This document shows, piece by piece, positions 1 to 7,538 of a stretch of DNA of 18,475 nucleotides. The stretch's first letter is position 1; each line of letters begins with the position of its first letter. Both the position numbers and the translations under genes were made by a program. Below the pieces are notes generated by a model. That model searched no databases. It had not been told where the DNA came from and saw only the letters and a list, made by a program, of their open reading frames with translations. The stretch is from CAYFTL01 sp964346145 (GTDB lineage: Bacteria > Bacillota > Clostridia > Christensenellales > Aristaeellaceae): assembly GCA_964346145.1 (NCBI GenBank), contig CAYFTL010000040.1, positions 1 to 18,475 on the forward strand. The letters run 5' to 3'.

Positions 1-158
1 ATAGTGACTGCCTCTTCGGGATTGACCACCAAATTGCCATCGGCCCCACGGTCATAGCCAACGGTATCCTTCTTCAGTCCCACGGCCTTTGCAATGGTGG
101 CATATCCGAACCCCTGTGAGCGCAGGGCGGTAATTTGGTCTTTCTGCTGATTGGTCAT
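1..158 (-). CDS. Helix-turn-helix / serine-recombinase-like protein, partial (runs off the left edge)
   Basis: The gene reads leftward from an ATG at 158 and is cut by the window edge, leaving 52 codons. The first part (MTNQQKDQITALRSQGFGYA, then an Ile-Ala-Lys-Ala-Val-Gly-Leu helix) looks like the small helix-turn-helix proteins carried by integrative elements of Bacillota. Directly after the recognition helix the sequence changes to GYDRGADGNLVVNPEEA, which resembles the segment of large serine recombinases that links the catalytic domain to the recombinase domain (a Gly-Tyr start, then NPEEA). The two halves normally belong to separate proteins, so this may be a deletion fusion or a chimeric join. 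There is no good Shine-Dalgarno sequence before the ATG; the frame stays open only six codons further upstream. Family assignment is from recalled motifs and the function is not proven. Confidence 0.45.
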   Translation of the reverse strand, partial: MTNQQKDQITALRSQGFGYATIAKAVGLKKDTVGYDRGADGNLVVNPEEAVT

Positions 159-244
159 GCCAGCTTTTACGATGCTTCAAATGAAGACTGTTTTGCGCGA
201 GAAAAAATAACCGGTGCTTTAAAGGCAACCTTAAATAATGAACG

Positions 245-280
245 ATTGAGCCGGATGCTTTGCAAAGCATCCGGCTCAAT
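245..280. repeat. Perfect 36-bp palindrome, possible terminator of the flavin reductase gene
   Basis: Two 18-base arms (ATTGAGCCGGATGCTTTG and its exact complement) meet with no spacer at 262/263. It lies 38 bp beyond the stop codon of the leftward flavin reductase gene, where a terminator would be expected, and RNA from either strand would fold into a long hairpin. The usual T run is absent just after the stem on the minus strand; on the plus strand only scattered T runs follow at about 289-304. It could therefore be a transcription terminator, an mRNA-stabilising hairpin, or a small palindromic repeat of another kind. Confidence 0.6.
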
Positions 281-318
281 GATTATGGTTTTTGTGGCTG
301 TTTTTAAAAGTACGGTTA

Positions 319-819
319 TTACCGCTCGTAACAGGCCAATATTTCTCCGAAAAATACGGTGTGCAAATCTCTTGCAGGATACCAGCGATTTAAGGTACTT
401 GGATCAAAGCGATCCTCGGTCATATCCTGCATTAAAAGCACTCGGCACTCGTAGTGCAGGAAAGCTTCGGCTATGACAGGGGCGTTGACCTGCTGGCCGG
501 CGAGTGTGCTGATGCCGTGTCCCTCAAATTTGTTGGTATTTCGACCGGAGGTGCTGCCGCAAAACGCCAGAGCTTTATCCAGTTCTCTGCCTTTGGGGAC
601 GCTCACGGTAAACTCTTTCTCTGCCAACAAAATGCCGTGGGTGTGGCGGGTAGGACGCACAACTACAGTAAAGACGGGCTTGCCCCAATAGTAGCCCACC
701 GATCCCCAACCGATGGTCATGGTGTTGGGTGTTGCGCCGCCGACGGTCAAGAAAACGCCGCTGCCGGACAGGTGTTGGGTGGTGTGTGCGATGGTTTGAG
801 TGTATTCTACATTTTTCAT
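319..819 (-). CDS. Flavin reductase family protein (FMN-binding split barrel)
   Basis: This is a 166-residue cytoplasmic protein of the flavin reductase-like family, FMN-binding split-barrel proteins that often transfer electrons from NAD(P)H to flavin or act as small oxidoreductases. Supporting features are the N-terminal segment GVFLTVGG...NTMTIGWGS, the family's usual entry strand and FMN-phosphate region, then VFTVVVRPTRHTHG and FTVSVPKG, and a C-terminal HTVFFGEILACY strand. The length is normal for stand-alone members. The start is the ATG at 819 because AAGGAG lies about nine bases upstream; an earlier in-frame TTG at 840 has no such site. It is divergent from the motor genes and appears monocistronic. 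The physiological substrate cannot be told from sequence. Confidence 0.85.
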   Translation of the reverse strand: MKNVEYTQTIAHTTQHLSGSGVFLTVGGATPNTMTIGWGSVGYYWGKPVFTVVVRPTRHTHGILLAEKEFTVSVPKGRELDKALAFCGSTSGRNTNKFEGHGISTLAGQQVNAPVIAEAFLHYECRVLLMQDMTEDRFDPSTLNRWYPARDLHTVFFGEILACYER

Positions 820-970
820 AAACAGAACTCCTTTCTGCAATAGTACAAAGGCGGACTTCTCATATGTATTTTATAGCAAAATGTAGCAAAAAGATAGCAA
901 GTGGGAACGATATGTGTGCAAAATGGATCCAAAATTAAACTGGTGTTGGCTGGAAAATTTCGAATAGGGT

Positions 971-999
971 TTGTGAAGTATTGCGGGCAATGGTATACT
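971..999 (+). promoter_or_regulatory. Sigma-A type promoter for the ZorA-like/ZorB-like pair
   Basis: TTGTGA (971-976) and TATACT (994-999) are separated by 17 bp, and a TG one base before the -10 box makes it an extended -10 promoter. Transcription would start near 1006, about 75 bases before the TTG start of the channel gene. Confidence 0.65.
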
Positions 1000-1079
1000 G
1001 AAACGGTAAAGTGTACGATGCGCAAGAGGACGGACATCTTAAAAATAAGGAATAGACTTTTAAAAAAGAGGTGACTTAC

Positions 1080-2663
1080 TTGTTCACGCAAGAATTGGTA
1101 AACGGCTTGATTTGGTTTGGAGAGACGATCGGCAATGTGCTGGTGTATGTGGCCATTGTGGTGGTGTTTGTAGTTGGGCTCATACGGTGTGTGGTGCCGG
1201 TGCTGCACAACAGGCGTATACTCAAACGGGCGGCGCGCAGGCTGCGTTCGGGCGAAGACAAGACCGGATGGCAAGAGGAAAGCTTTTTGGGTCGCGGAAA
1301 TTTGATGCCCCACTGGAGTGAGTATCTGGCTAATTTGTTTTTTTCGGATGGGGAGTACCACAACCCCAGCAGCGTGGAAGACTATATCAACGAGGACACC
1401 GCGATAGAAGATCCGGGCAATGCGGTGATGGGCTCTCAATTTCCCGGAGTAATGGTTTCGCTCGGTTTTTTGGGCACGCTGATCGGCATGTCGATCGGGC
1501 TGGCGGGCATGAATTTTGAAAACGCCGAAAAGGTCATGAGCTCCATGAAAACTCTGATCCCGGGGATGCGATATGCATTTATGACCTCCATCGTGGGTGT
1601 AATCGGTTCCGTATTGTTTACGCTGATTATCTCATGGGTGACCGGAAGCACGCGCAAGGCTCTGGTCAGCTTTTACCGGGCGATGCGCAGCGATGCCGGC
1701 ATCGTGACCGTAGACCCCATGACTCAGATTGCGGTGTACCAGCAGGAACAATCCCAGATTTTGCAGTCCTTGTCCAACGATTTGAGGACCACGTTGCCCA
1801 AACGGATGGGCATTGTGATGGAGAGGGCACTAAGTCCAGTACAGGATAGCCTAGATAACTTTATCGCCGCCACCAGCCGCGAACAGGTGCGCGGAGTGGA
1901 GCGGATTGTAGACAGGTTTGTGGGGCATATGGATGATGCTTTAAATGGACAGTTTGAAAAGCTGGCCGATACGATGGCCGAATCTGCCCGCTGGCAAGAG
2001 CAAACCGGGGAAACTGTGCGCGAGACATTGATTGGATTGGGACAGGTTACCCGAAACATAAACGAAGTCCAACGCGTAGCCGATTCGCTTCTGGTGAAAT
2101 TTGACGGCTATGTGAACAAGTTGAGCGCCGCGCAGATGCAGGCCGATGACAGCTACAACCACATGGTAAGCAACGCTCAACGCCTGGACGCGGCCAGCGA
2201 ACAGCAGAGTAAATATTTAAAAGCTATCAACCAATATCAAAAGGATTTCCGGAGCACGGTGGAGGAATTCAAGGCTACCGCGCAGCAGTTTGCCCAGGCT
2301 ATGGAACAAAGTTCGATGCGCTCAGCCGAGGCCTTGGACAAGGCATCCGCAGGGATTGCCCAAAACAGTCAAGTGCTGCAAGATTCCCATGCCGAGCTGA
2401 TTTCTGGGATTAACAGAGGAGTGGAAGATACCTTTGGAATTTTTGACGAAAATATGGTTCGCATGACGCAGCACTTGAGCCGGTCGGTCGATGATATACA
2501 AAGGGCGATAGACGATCTGCCCAAGGTGCTGGACGAGACTAACCAGCGCTATGCAGACCAGCTGGATCAGCTGATATTTACGCTACAGCGTGCTCAACTA
2601 GGGCTGGATGAAGCTGTATACAGGCTATTTCCGGACCAACAACCTCCCAAAACTAGGAGGTGA
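1080..2663 (+). CDS. MotA/TolQ/ExbB-type proton channel protein with long cytoplasmic tail (ZorA-like)
   Basis: This 527-residue membrane protein is the likely channel subunit of an ion-driven motor. Hydrophobic segments lie at about 19-40, 122-144 and 166-188. The second holds VSLGFLGTLIGM, the Gly-rich motif of the MotA/TolQ/ExbB family, and the third starts AFMTSIVGVIGS, the matching conserved motif of the last helix. From about 200 to 527 the protein is polar, Gln/Ala-rich and predicted helical, with no further membrane segment: a long cytoplasmic tail as in ZorA of Zorya anti-phage systems and unlike flagellar MotA. The start is set at TTG 1080 because AGAGGTGA sits just before it; a GTG at 1071 lies inside that ribosome site. 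The ZorB-like gene follows after 5 bp, so the two form one unit. The role (defence, envelope maintenance or other) is inference. Confidence 0.8.
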   Translation: MFTQELVNGLIWFGETIGNVLVYVAIVVVFVVGLIRCVVPVLHNRRILKRAARRLRSGEDKTGWQEESFLGRGNLMPHWSEYLANLFFSDGEYHNPSSVEDYINEDTAIEDPGNAVMGSQFPGVMVSLGFLGTLIGMSIGLAGMNFENAEKVMSSMKTLIPGMRYAFMTSIVGVIGSVLFTLIISWVTGSTRKALVSFYRAMRSDAGIVTVDPMTQIAVYQQEQSQILQSLSNDLRTTLPKRMGIVMERALSPVQDSLDNFIAATSREQVRGVERIVDRFVGHMDDALNGQFEKLADTMAESARWQEQTGETVRETLIGLGQVTRNINEVQRVADSLLVKFDGYVNKLSAAQMQADDSYNHMVSNAQRLDAASEQQSKYLKAINQYQKDFRSTVEEFKATAQQFAQAMEQSSMRSAEALDKASAGIAQNSQVLQDSHAELISGINRGVEDTFGIFDENMVRMTQHLSRSVDDIQRAIDDLPKVLDETNQRYADQLDQLIFTLQRAQLGLDEAVYRLFPDQQPPKTRR

Positions 2664-2668
2664 CCGGA

Positions 2669-3661
2669 GTGCGGTACCAAAAACGGCAAAAGAAACGCAC
2701 ATACAAAGATGGTGGGAACAACTACTGGATATCGTTTTCCGACCTGATGAGCGCAATGCTTCTGGTTTTTGTGCTGATCATGTTCTATGGAATTTACGAG
2801 TATATGAATGTGCTGGAGCTGCGCACGGCGGAAATGCTGGAGCAAAGCGGGATTTTGAAGGAATCCCAGCAAAAACTGGACGAAAGCGAACAGCTACAGG
2901 TGCAGCAGGCGGCCAAGCTGTTGCTGCAACAAAACAAGCTGGAAGAAGCCGAACAATTGCTCGCCCAGCAACGGAAAGAGCTAGAAGAGGCGCAGAAGCA
3001 GTTGGACATTTCTCAGGGTGAGCTTTCCGAAAAGCAGACCCAGCTGGAGGCACAGACGGCAAAGCTAAATGCGCTGATTGGCGTGCGGCCGGCGATTATT
3101 TCTTCGCTAAGCGAAGCACTGCAAAAAAACAATATCAAAGGCAAGGTGGATCCGCTGACCGGAGCGATTACCATGGACAGCGGCGTGTTCTTTGACCATG
3201 GGAGCTATGAGCTCAAGCAATCGGGCAAGGATTTCTTGGACAAATTCATGCCGGTATATTTACGCGTGATATTGGGCGAGCCCAACAGGCAATATATCAG
3301 CGAGGTGCTGGTGGAAGGCCATACCGATACTACGGGGACCTATATGAGCAACTTGGCCCTATCCCAACAGCGGGCGCTGGCTGTGGCAAATTATATTTTG
3401 AGTGATGATTACACGGCCATTACCCAGGAAGAGCGCGCCAAGCTGCGCGAGATCATTACGGCAAACGGGCGATCCTTCAGCGACACGATCAAAAACGATG
3501 ACGGCAGTGTGAATATGGACGCTTCCCGAAGGGTGGAGTTTAAGTTCAGGATGAAGGATGAAGATATGATTCGGCAGATGAGCGAAATGCTGAACCAGAT
3601 GGATTTGAAGACCGATGTGCAGCCGACGCAGAAACCCACTGAGGCGCCTGCAGCTGAGTAA
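2669..3661 (+). CDS. MotB/OmpA-type stator protein with periplasmic-side coiled coil (ZorB-like)
   Basis: This 330-residue protein is the expected partner of the upstream channel. A short basic N-terminus is followed by one membrane helix at about 21-42 (WISFSDLMSAMLLVFVLIMF); Asp25 in its SDLM motif matches the ion-carrying Asp of MotB/ZorB. Residues about 50-138 are a Gln/Glu/Leu-rich heptad region, very probably a coiled coil outside the membrane. Residues about 140-300 form an OmpA-like peptidoglycan-binding domain, with VEGHTDTTG, LSQQRALAV and SRRVEF as signature elements. The tail is Pro/Thr-rich. The start is GTG 2669, eight bases after AGGAGG; another GTG at 2660 overlaps that site and the upstream stop codon. 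The domain should bind cell wall and anchor the motor. The coiled-coil stalk is longer than I would expect for a typical ZorB. Confidence 0.82.
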   Translation: MRYQKRQKKRTYKDGGNNYWISFSDLMSAMLLVFVLIMFYGIYEYMNVLELRTAEMLEQSGILKESQQKLDESEQLQVQQAAKLLLQQNKLEEAEQLLAQQRKELEEAQKQLDISQGELSEKQTQLEAQTAKLNALIGVRPAIISSLSEALQKNNIKGKVDPLTGAITMDSGVFFDHGSYELKQSGKDFLDKFMPVYLRVILGEPNRQYISEVLVEGHTDTTGTYMSNLALSQQRALAVANYILSDDYTAITQEERAKLREIITANGRSFSDTIKNDDGSVNMDASRRVEFKFRMKDEDMIRQMSEMLNQMDLKTDVQPTQKPTEAPAAE

Positions 3662-3694
3662 AATCTGCTTGCGAACTAAAAATATACGATGCCC

Positions 3695-3723
3695 TGGCGG
3701 TCAAGCCGAAAATCTGATAGAAT
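3695..3723 (+). promoter_or_regulatory. Possible extended -10 promoter for the rhamnosidase gene
   Basis: TAGAAT (3718-3723) is preceded by TG at the extended -10 position, and a poor -35 (TGGCGG, 3695-3700) lies 17 bp upstream. No terminator is visible between the ZorB-like gene and this site, so read-through from the motor genes is also possible. Confidence 0.35.
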
Positions 3724-3775
3724 AATCAATGATGAAACCAAAAAATTATGCAAATATTTTGGGAGGTTCGGTCAC

Positions 3776-6433
3776 ATGCTAAAAGTAGGAAACTTAACCA
3801 CCGAGTACCGTGAGAATCCTTTGGGGATTGATGAGGGCGCGCCCAGATTCAGTTGGAAGCTTGAATCTGATCGCCGTGGAGTGCTGCAAAGCGCATACCA
3901 GATTTCGGTCACGCGTAAAAACGACGGCCTGGAAATGTGGGACAGCGGTAAGGTGAGTAGCCGCCAAAATGCGTTAATTGAATACGCGGGACAACCGCTG
4001 GAAGGTCAAACACGCTACGAGTGGACGGTGCGCGTTTGGGATGAACGCGGCAACGAGGCAAAAGCCGATGACGCTGCGTGGTGGGAAACCGCGCTTATGG
4101 GAAGCGATAACTGGGCAGGCGAATGGATCACGCCCCAGAATGCTGGAGATGTTAGCCAGATGCAGCCCGTGGTAGGGGTGCGCAAGGAATTTGAGCTGAA
4201 GGGCGAAGTAAAGTCTGCCCGAATTTATGCCAGCGCCCTGGGAATTTATGCGCTGCACCTAAATGGTGCCCGGGTGGAACAGGATTTGTTTGCCCCTGGC
4301 TGGACCACATATAGCCGACGGATTCAATACCAGACATACGATGTGACCGATATGTTGAAATTCGGTGCCAACTGTATAGGCGCCCAATTGGCCGACGGCT
4401 GGTATCGCGGATATTTGGCCTTTAAGGGCAACCGCAACGTATATGGAGAAAAGCTAGCGCTGATCGCGCAGCTGAAGGTGTGCTATGCCGACGGCAGCGA
4501 AGAGACCATTGTAACCGACGACAGCTGGCAATGCTCGCACGAAGGTCCTTTCCGTCAAGCCGATTATTATATGGGCGTACATTACGATGCGCGCAGGGAA
4601 GACGACAGCTTCTTTAAGGTGGGTTATTCGGGGAAACTCGAGGCCATGGAGGTGCTGAAGCACACCAAAGATACGCTGGTGGCTCAGCTGGATCAGCCGG
4701 TGCGCCGTCAAGAAAAGCTTAAGCCCATTGAGATTATTCGCACGCCCAGCGGTGAAACCGTGTTGGATATGGGCCAGAACATGGTGGGCTGGCTGAAGTT
4801 TAAGGTGGATGGATCGCAGGGGCATACGGTGCGTATTACCCATGCGGAAGTGCTGGATGCACAAGGCAATTTTTATACGGAGAATTACCGGGCGGCCGTA
4901 GCCGAAGTGGTTTACACATTAAAAGATGGCGGCAGCCAGTGCTTTGAACCCGACTTTAGCTTTTTTGGCTTCCGTTATGTGAAGCTTGAAAACTGGCCCT
5001 GCGAAGTTAAGCTGGAAGACTTTGAGGGAGTGGTTGTCAACAGCGATTTGGCTGTAACGGCAGGATTTGAGTGCTCTGATGAACGGGTAAACCAGCTGCA
5101 GCACAATATTTTGTGGGGGCAAAAGGGCAACTTTGTNNNNNNNNNNGACATTCCGACTGACTGTCCGCAGCGCGACGAGCGCTTGGGCTGGACTGGCGAT
5201 GCCCAGGTGTTTGGGCGTACCGCGTGCATCAATATGGATAGCGCGCTTATGCTGTCCGAATGGCTGCGCGATGTGGAGCTGGATCAGCGAAGCGACGGCG
5301 CAGTGCCCTTTGTGGTGCCCCATGTTCTGGGTGACGATGGATACGGTTCTTCGGCCTGGGGTGATGCGGCGGTAATCATCCCCTGGGAGATATATCAGAA
5401 CTATGGCGATGTGCGCGTGCTAGAAAAGCAGTACGACAGCATGGCGGGCTGGGTAGAGTTCATTAAGAGCCGCAGCCATAACCATCTGTGGGACACCGGC
5501 TTCCACTTTGGCGACTGGCTGGGATTGGATGCTAAAGAAGGCGACTATGTGGGCGCCACCGACAAAACCTTTATCTCGACCGCTTACGCTGCCCATTGCA
5601 GCGCAATCATGCTCAAGACAGCCGGGGTGCTGGGTAAAGATAAGGACGTTGCATACTATCGCCAGATGAACGAGGATATTCTAAACAGCATTAAAAACGA
5701 GTACTTCACCCCCAATGGTCGCCTAGCTGTAGCGACACAGACGGCCCATGCGTTAACACTGCACTTTGGATTGGCCCCGGCAGAGTACAAAGAACGGGTG
5801 GTTAAGGATTTGGTGGCATTGCTGGCAGAGCGGGGCAATCATTTGTCGACTGGATTTGTGGGTACACCTTACCTATGCCCGGCTCTGACCCAAAATGGCG
5901 AGCACGCTTTGGCGGCTGAAGTGTTCATGCAAAGCGATTATCCCTCCTGGTTGTACCCGATTTCTAAGGGTGCGACGACGATGTGGGAGCACTGGGATGG
6001 CATCAAGCCTGACGGCTCCTTCTGGAGTGCCGATATGAACTCGTATAACCACTATGCTTATGGTGCCATCGGCGAATGGATGGTGCGCATGTTGGCCGGC
6101 CTGGATGCGGGCACGCCCGGTTATGGACTGCTGAAACTGCACCCCAGAATGATCGAGCAGATGGAATACGCATCGGCTTGGCAGATGACATCCTGCGGAC
6201 GCGCGGCTTGCGGTTGGAAAAAAGAGAAAAATGCCGCGGTTGTGGAATGCGAAGTGCCCGCGGGCGCCCAGGCGCAGCTGATGCTAGAAGGTGCCCGGGT
6301 GGACAGTGTGTGCGAAGGCGGCAAAAAGTTGGCTGACTCCGAAGGCGTGCTAAAGGTACAACAGACCGACAGCGGCGTGATCGTCGAACTAGGTTCGGGC
6401 GCATATTGCTTTGAGTATGCTATGGCAGATTAA
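3776..6433 (+). CDS. Alpha-L-rhamnosidase, glycoside hydrolase family 78
   Basis: This enzyme of about 885 residues should hydrolyse terminal alpha-L-rhamnose from plant glycosides or polysaccharides with inversion. The N-terminal region (EYRENPLGIDEGAPRFSW... followed by YRWT-like YEWTVRVWDE) is the Bac_rhamnosidase N-terminal module. A second beta domain (YASALGIYALHLNGARV; NCIGAQLADGWYRG) follows, then the (alpha/alpha)6 catalytic domain carrying DIPTDCPQRDERLGWTGD with the conserved acidic residues, and later TMWEHWDG with the conserved Glu (near residue 738) expected to act as base. No signal peptide is seen, so it is probably cytoplasmic and acts on imported oligosaccharides. The start is ATG 3776, nine bases after GGGAGG. 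Ten N lie just before the catalytic motif. No rhamnose transport or catabolism genes are adjacent. Confidence 0.93.
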   Translation: MLKVGNLTTEYRENPLGIDEGAPRFSWKLESDRRGVLQSAYQISVTRKNDGLEMWDSGKVSSRQNALIEYAGQPLEGQTRYEWTVRVWDERGNEAKADDAAWWETALMGSDNWAGEWITPQNAGDVSQMQPVVGVRKEFELKGEVKSARIYASALGIYALHLNGARVEQDLFAPGWTTYSRRIQYQTYDVTDMLKFGANCIGAQLADGWYRGYLAFKGNRNVYGEKLALIAQLKVCYADGSEETIVTDDSWQCSHEGPFRQADYYMGVHYDARREDDSFFKVGYSGKLEAMEVLKHTKDTLVAQLDQPVRRQEKLKPIEIIRTPSGETVLDMGQNMVGWLKFKVDGSQGHTVRITHAEVLDAQGNFYTENYRAAVAEVVYTLKDGGSQCFEPDFSFFGFRYVKLENWPCEVKLEDFEGVVVNSDLAVTAGFECSDERVNQLQHNILWGQKGNFXXXXDIPTDCPQRDERLGWTGDAQVFGRTACINMDSALMLSEWLRDVELDQRSDGAVPFVVPHVLGDDGYGSSAWGDAAVIIPWEIYQNYGDVRVLEKQYDSMAGWVEFIKSRSHNHLWDTGFHFGDWLGLDAKEGDYVGATDKTFISTAYAAHCSAIMLKTAGVLGKDKDVAYYRQMNEDILNSIKNEYFTPNGRLAVATQTAHALTLHFGLAPAEYKERVVKDLVALLAERGNHLSTGFVGTPYLCPALTQNGEHALAAEVFMQSDYPSWLYPISKGATTMWEHWDGIKPDGSFWSADMNSYNHYAYGAIGEWMVRMLAGLDAGTPGYGLLKLHPRMIEQMEYASAWQMTSCGRAACGWKKEKNAAVVECEVPAGAQAQLMLEGARVDSVCEGGKKLADSEGVLKVQQTDSGVIVELGSGAYCFEYAMAD
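5137..5146. other. Assembly gap of ten N inside the rhamnosidase gene
   Basis: Ten N separate the codons for Gly-Asn-Phe from Asp-Ile-Pro-Thr-Asp-Cys. GH78 relatives usually have only one residue, Val or Leu, between Phe and the Asp/Ser before the PTDCPQ motif. The flanking bases 'gt' could begin that Val codon. The run is therefore probably a fixed-length placeholder hiding about one base rather than ten. Confidence 0.85.
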
Positions 6434-6450
6434 AGCTAATTTTCTGTTTA

Positions 6451-6490
6451 AAATTAAGGGCAAGGCTGTTTACAGGCTTGCCCTTAATTT
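6451..6490 (+). terminator. Strong stem-loop terminator after the rhamnosidase gene
   Basis: Arms 6451-6468 and 6473-6490 pair over 18 bp with one mismatch around a TTTA loop. The outer ends are A-rich and T-rich (AAATTAAGGGC / GCCCTTAATTT), so the hairpin could stop transcription from either side. It begins 17 bases after the rhamnosidase stop codon. Confidence 0.8.
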
Positions 6491-6774
6491 ATGCGGATCT
6501 AACGGGCTTAAGCAAAGCAAAAAATAATTTGTAAATCAAAATATTTGGGAGTGGCAACCAAAAGAGCAAAAGATGCGTCGAAAAGAAACAATACGGGATT
6601 CGGCGATGCTTTGGTGGTAACGAAGCGGACGCTTGGGCGCTGTGTAAGAGTAGCGTTGTTGACTTTTGGTTTGTTGGAGCGATGCGTGTTAACCTTTTTT
6701 AAGGGTAGCGGCAGGGGGGATTCTGTGTTGCAGAAAATAGGAAGGCGGTTTTTACCGCTTTAATACAGTCTAAA
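6491..6774. other. Intergenic stretch with no supported gene
   Basis: About 280 bases between the rhamnosidase terminator and the next promoter. A 72-codon open frame (6545-6763, TTG start) has no ribosome site and no recognisable similarity. A small hairpin (GCGGT-TTTT-ACCGC, about 6744-6757) lies near its end. I see no tRNA, repeat or clear regulatory element. Confidence 0.5.
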
Positions 6775-6803
6775 TTTACAAACGGGCTGATTTGTGCTAT
6801 ACT
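6775..6803 (+). promoter_or_regulatory. Sigma-A type promoter for the 6869 membrane-protein gene
   Basis: TTTACA (6775-6780) and TATACT (6798-6803) are 17 bp apart, each one base from consensus. The transcript would start near 6810. This rules out the in-frame TTG at 6794 as translation start, because it lies inside the promoter. Confidence 0.75.
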
Positions 6804-6868
6804 GTTGCAGTATTATTGCCTACAAATTTGGGTTTGCAGATTTGCACTGTGGAAATGGAGCGTTGTGC

Positions 6869-7465
6869 GTGAAGTATCTACGACGGTTTTTAGGGTTCTT
6901 GGCATCGCGCCTAGTGATCATCACGCTGGTCGCAGCATTTTTGGTGATGATTTTTTATACTTGCATGAACTATGCCAATATTTATATTTTGCTGAGTGAT
7001 GGTATGAAAACGCGAGCGGAGGTCGTGCTTACCCGGGAAGATGCCAAGCGGCTGAACGATTATTTCCGAGCGGAGTTTTTGGACCAGGATGAAACACTGA
7101 ACATAGCGTTTTCTGAGAATTCGCCATATATGGATTACGACATTACCGATTTTGATCACCTGTTGAAGGTCGAAGCTATCCGCTCGTGGCCGTGGGAAGA
7201 CACGGCCCAAGCAGTTATTTCGGAGCGGGTGCCCAAAATTACGGGAAGCGTAATTTCGAGCAAAAAGTCGTTGGTGACGGACGGGCAGATGTCGGGAACG
7301 CCGCCGGGATGGCAGGGCGGTAAGTACGAAGTAACTCTGTACCGTTTAAACGGTCAATGGAAAATTGCCGGTTTGCGGCAAACCCAAGTGATTATTGAAT
7401 CGACGCCTGAACCGACGATAGCGCCCACGGCGGAGCCGACTCCAGCGACGGAACAGGCGGGTTAA
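6869..7465 (+). CDS. Hypothetical single-pass membrane protein with Pro/Thr-rich tail
   Basis: I do not recognise this 198-residue protein. A basic N-terminus (KYLRR) leads into one hydrophobic helix at about 12-32, consistent with an N-in anchor and an extracytoplasmic remainder. Residues about 45-175 are mixed and probably folded; the stretch GGKYEVTLYRLNGQWKIAGL ends in the Trp-Lys-Ile pattern seen in NTF2-like and similar small domains, a weak hint only. The last 20 residues are a TPEPT-type low-complexity tail. The start is GTG 6869, eight bases after GGAG. It has its own promoter and a terminator directly downstream, so it is monocistronic. Confidence 0.7.
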   Translation: MKYLRRFLGFLASRLVIITLVAAFLVMIFYTCMNYANIYILLSDGMKTRAEVVLTREDAKRLNDYFRAEFLDQDETLNIAFSENSPYMDYDITDFDHLLKVEAIRSWPWEDTAQAVISERVPKITGSVISSKKSLVTDGQMSGTPPGWQGGKYEVTLYRLNGQWKIAGLRQTQVIIESTPEPTIAPTAEPTPATEQAG

Positions 7466-7486
7466 ACAGCAGGGATATAATCTTGC

Positions 7487-7517
7487 GGCATCTCAGTTTT
7501 GAGATGCCTTTGTTTTT
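7487..7517 (+). terminator. Intrinsic terminator after the 6869 gene
   Basis: GGCATCTCA (7487-7495), loop GTTT, TGAGATGCC (7500-7508), followed by TTTGTTTTT: a perfect 9-bp stem with a U tract. It ends only about 20 bases before the dusB start, so dusB transcription must either read through or begin nearby; no clear dusB promoter is visible. Confidence 0.9.
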
Positions 7518-7538
7518 GAAAAAAGGAGGATGCGTGTT

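Noticed and set aside
454..843. A 129-codon plus-strand open frame opposite the flavin reductase gene
   Set aside because: The minus-strand frame has clear family motifs and a good ribosome site; the opposite frame has neither.
1080..3661. A complete Zorya defence system
   Set aside because: Only the ZorA-like and ZorB-like parts are present. The genes on both sides (flavin reductase, rhamnosidase) do not resemble ZorC, ZorD or ZorE.
6545..6763. A 72-residue gene between the rhamnosidase and the next promoter
   Set aside because: It has a TTG start without a ribosome site, no recognisable motif and no promoter of its own; the composition gives no reason to call it coding.
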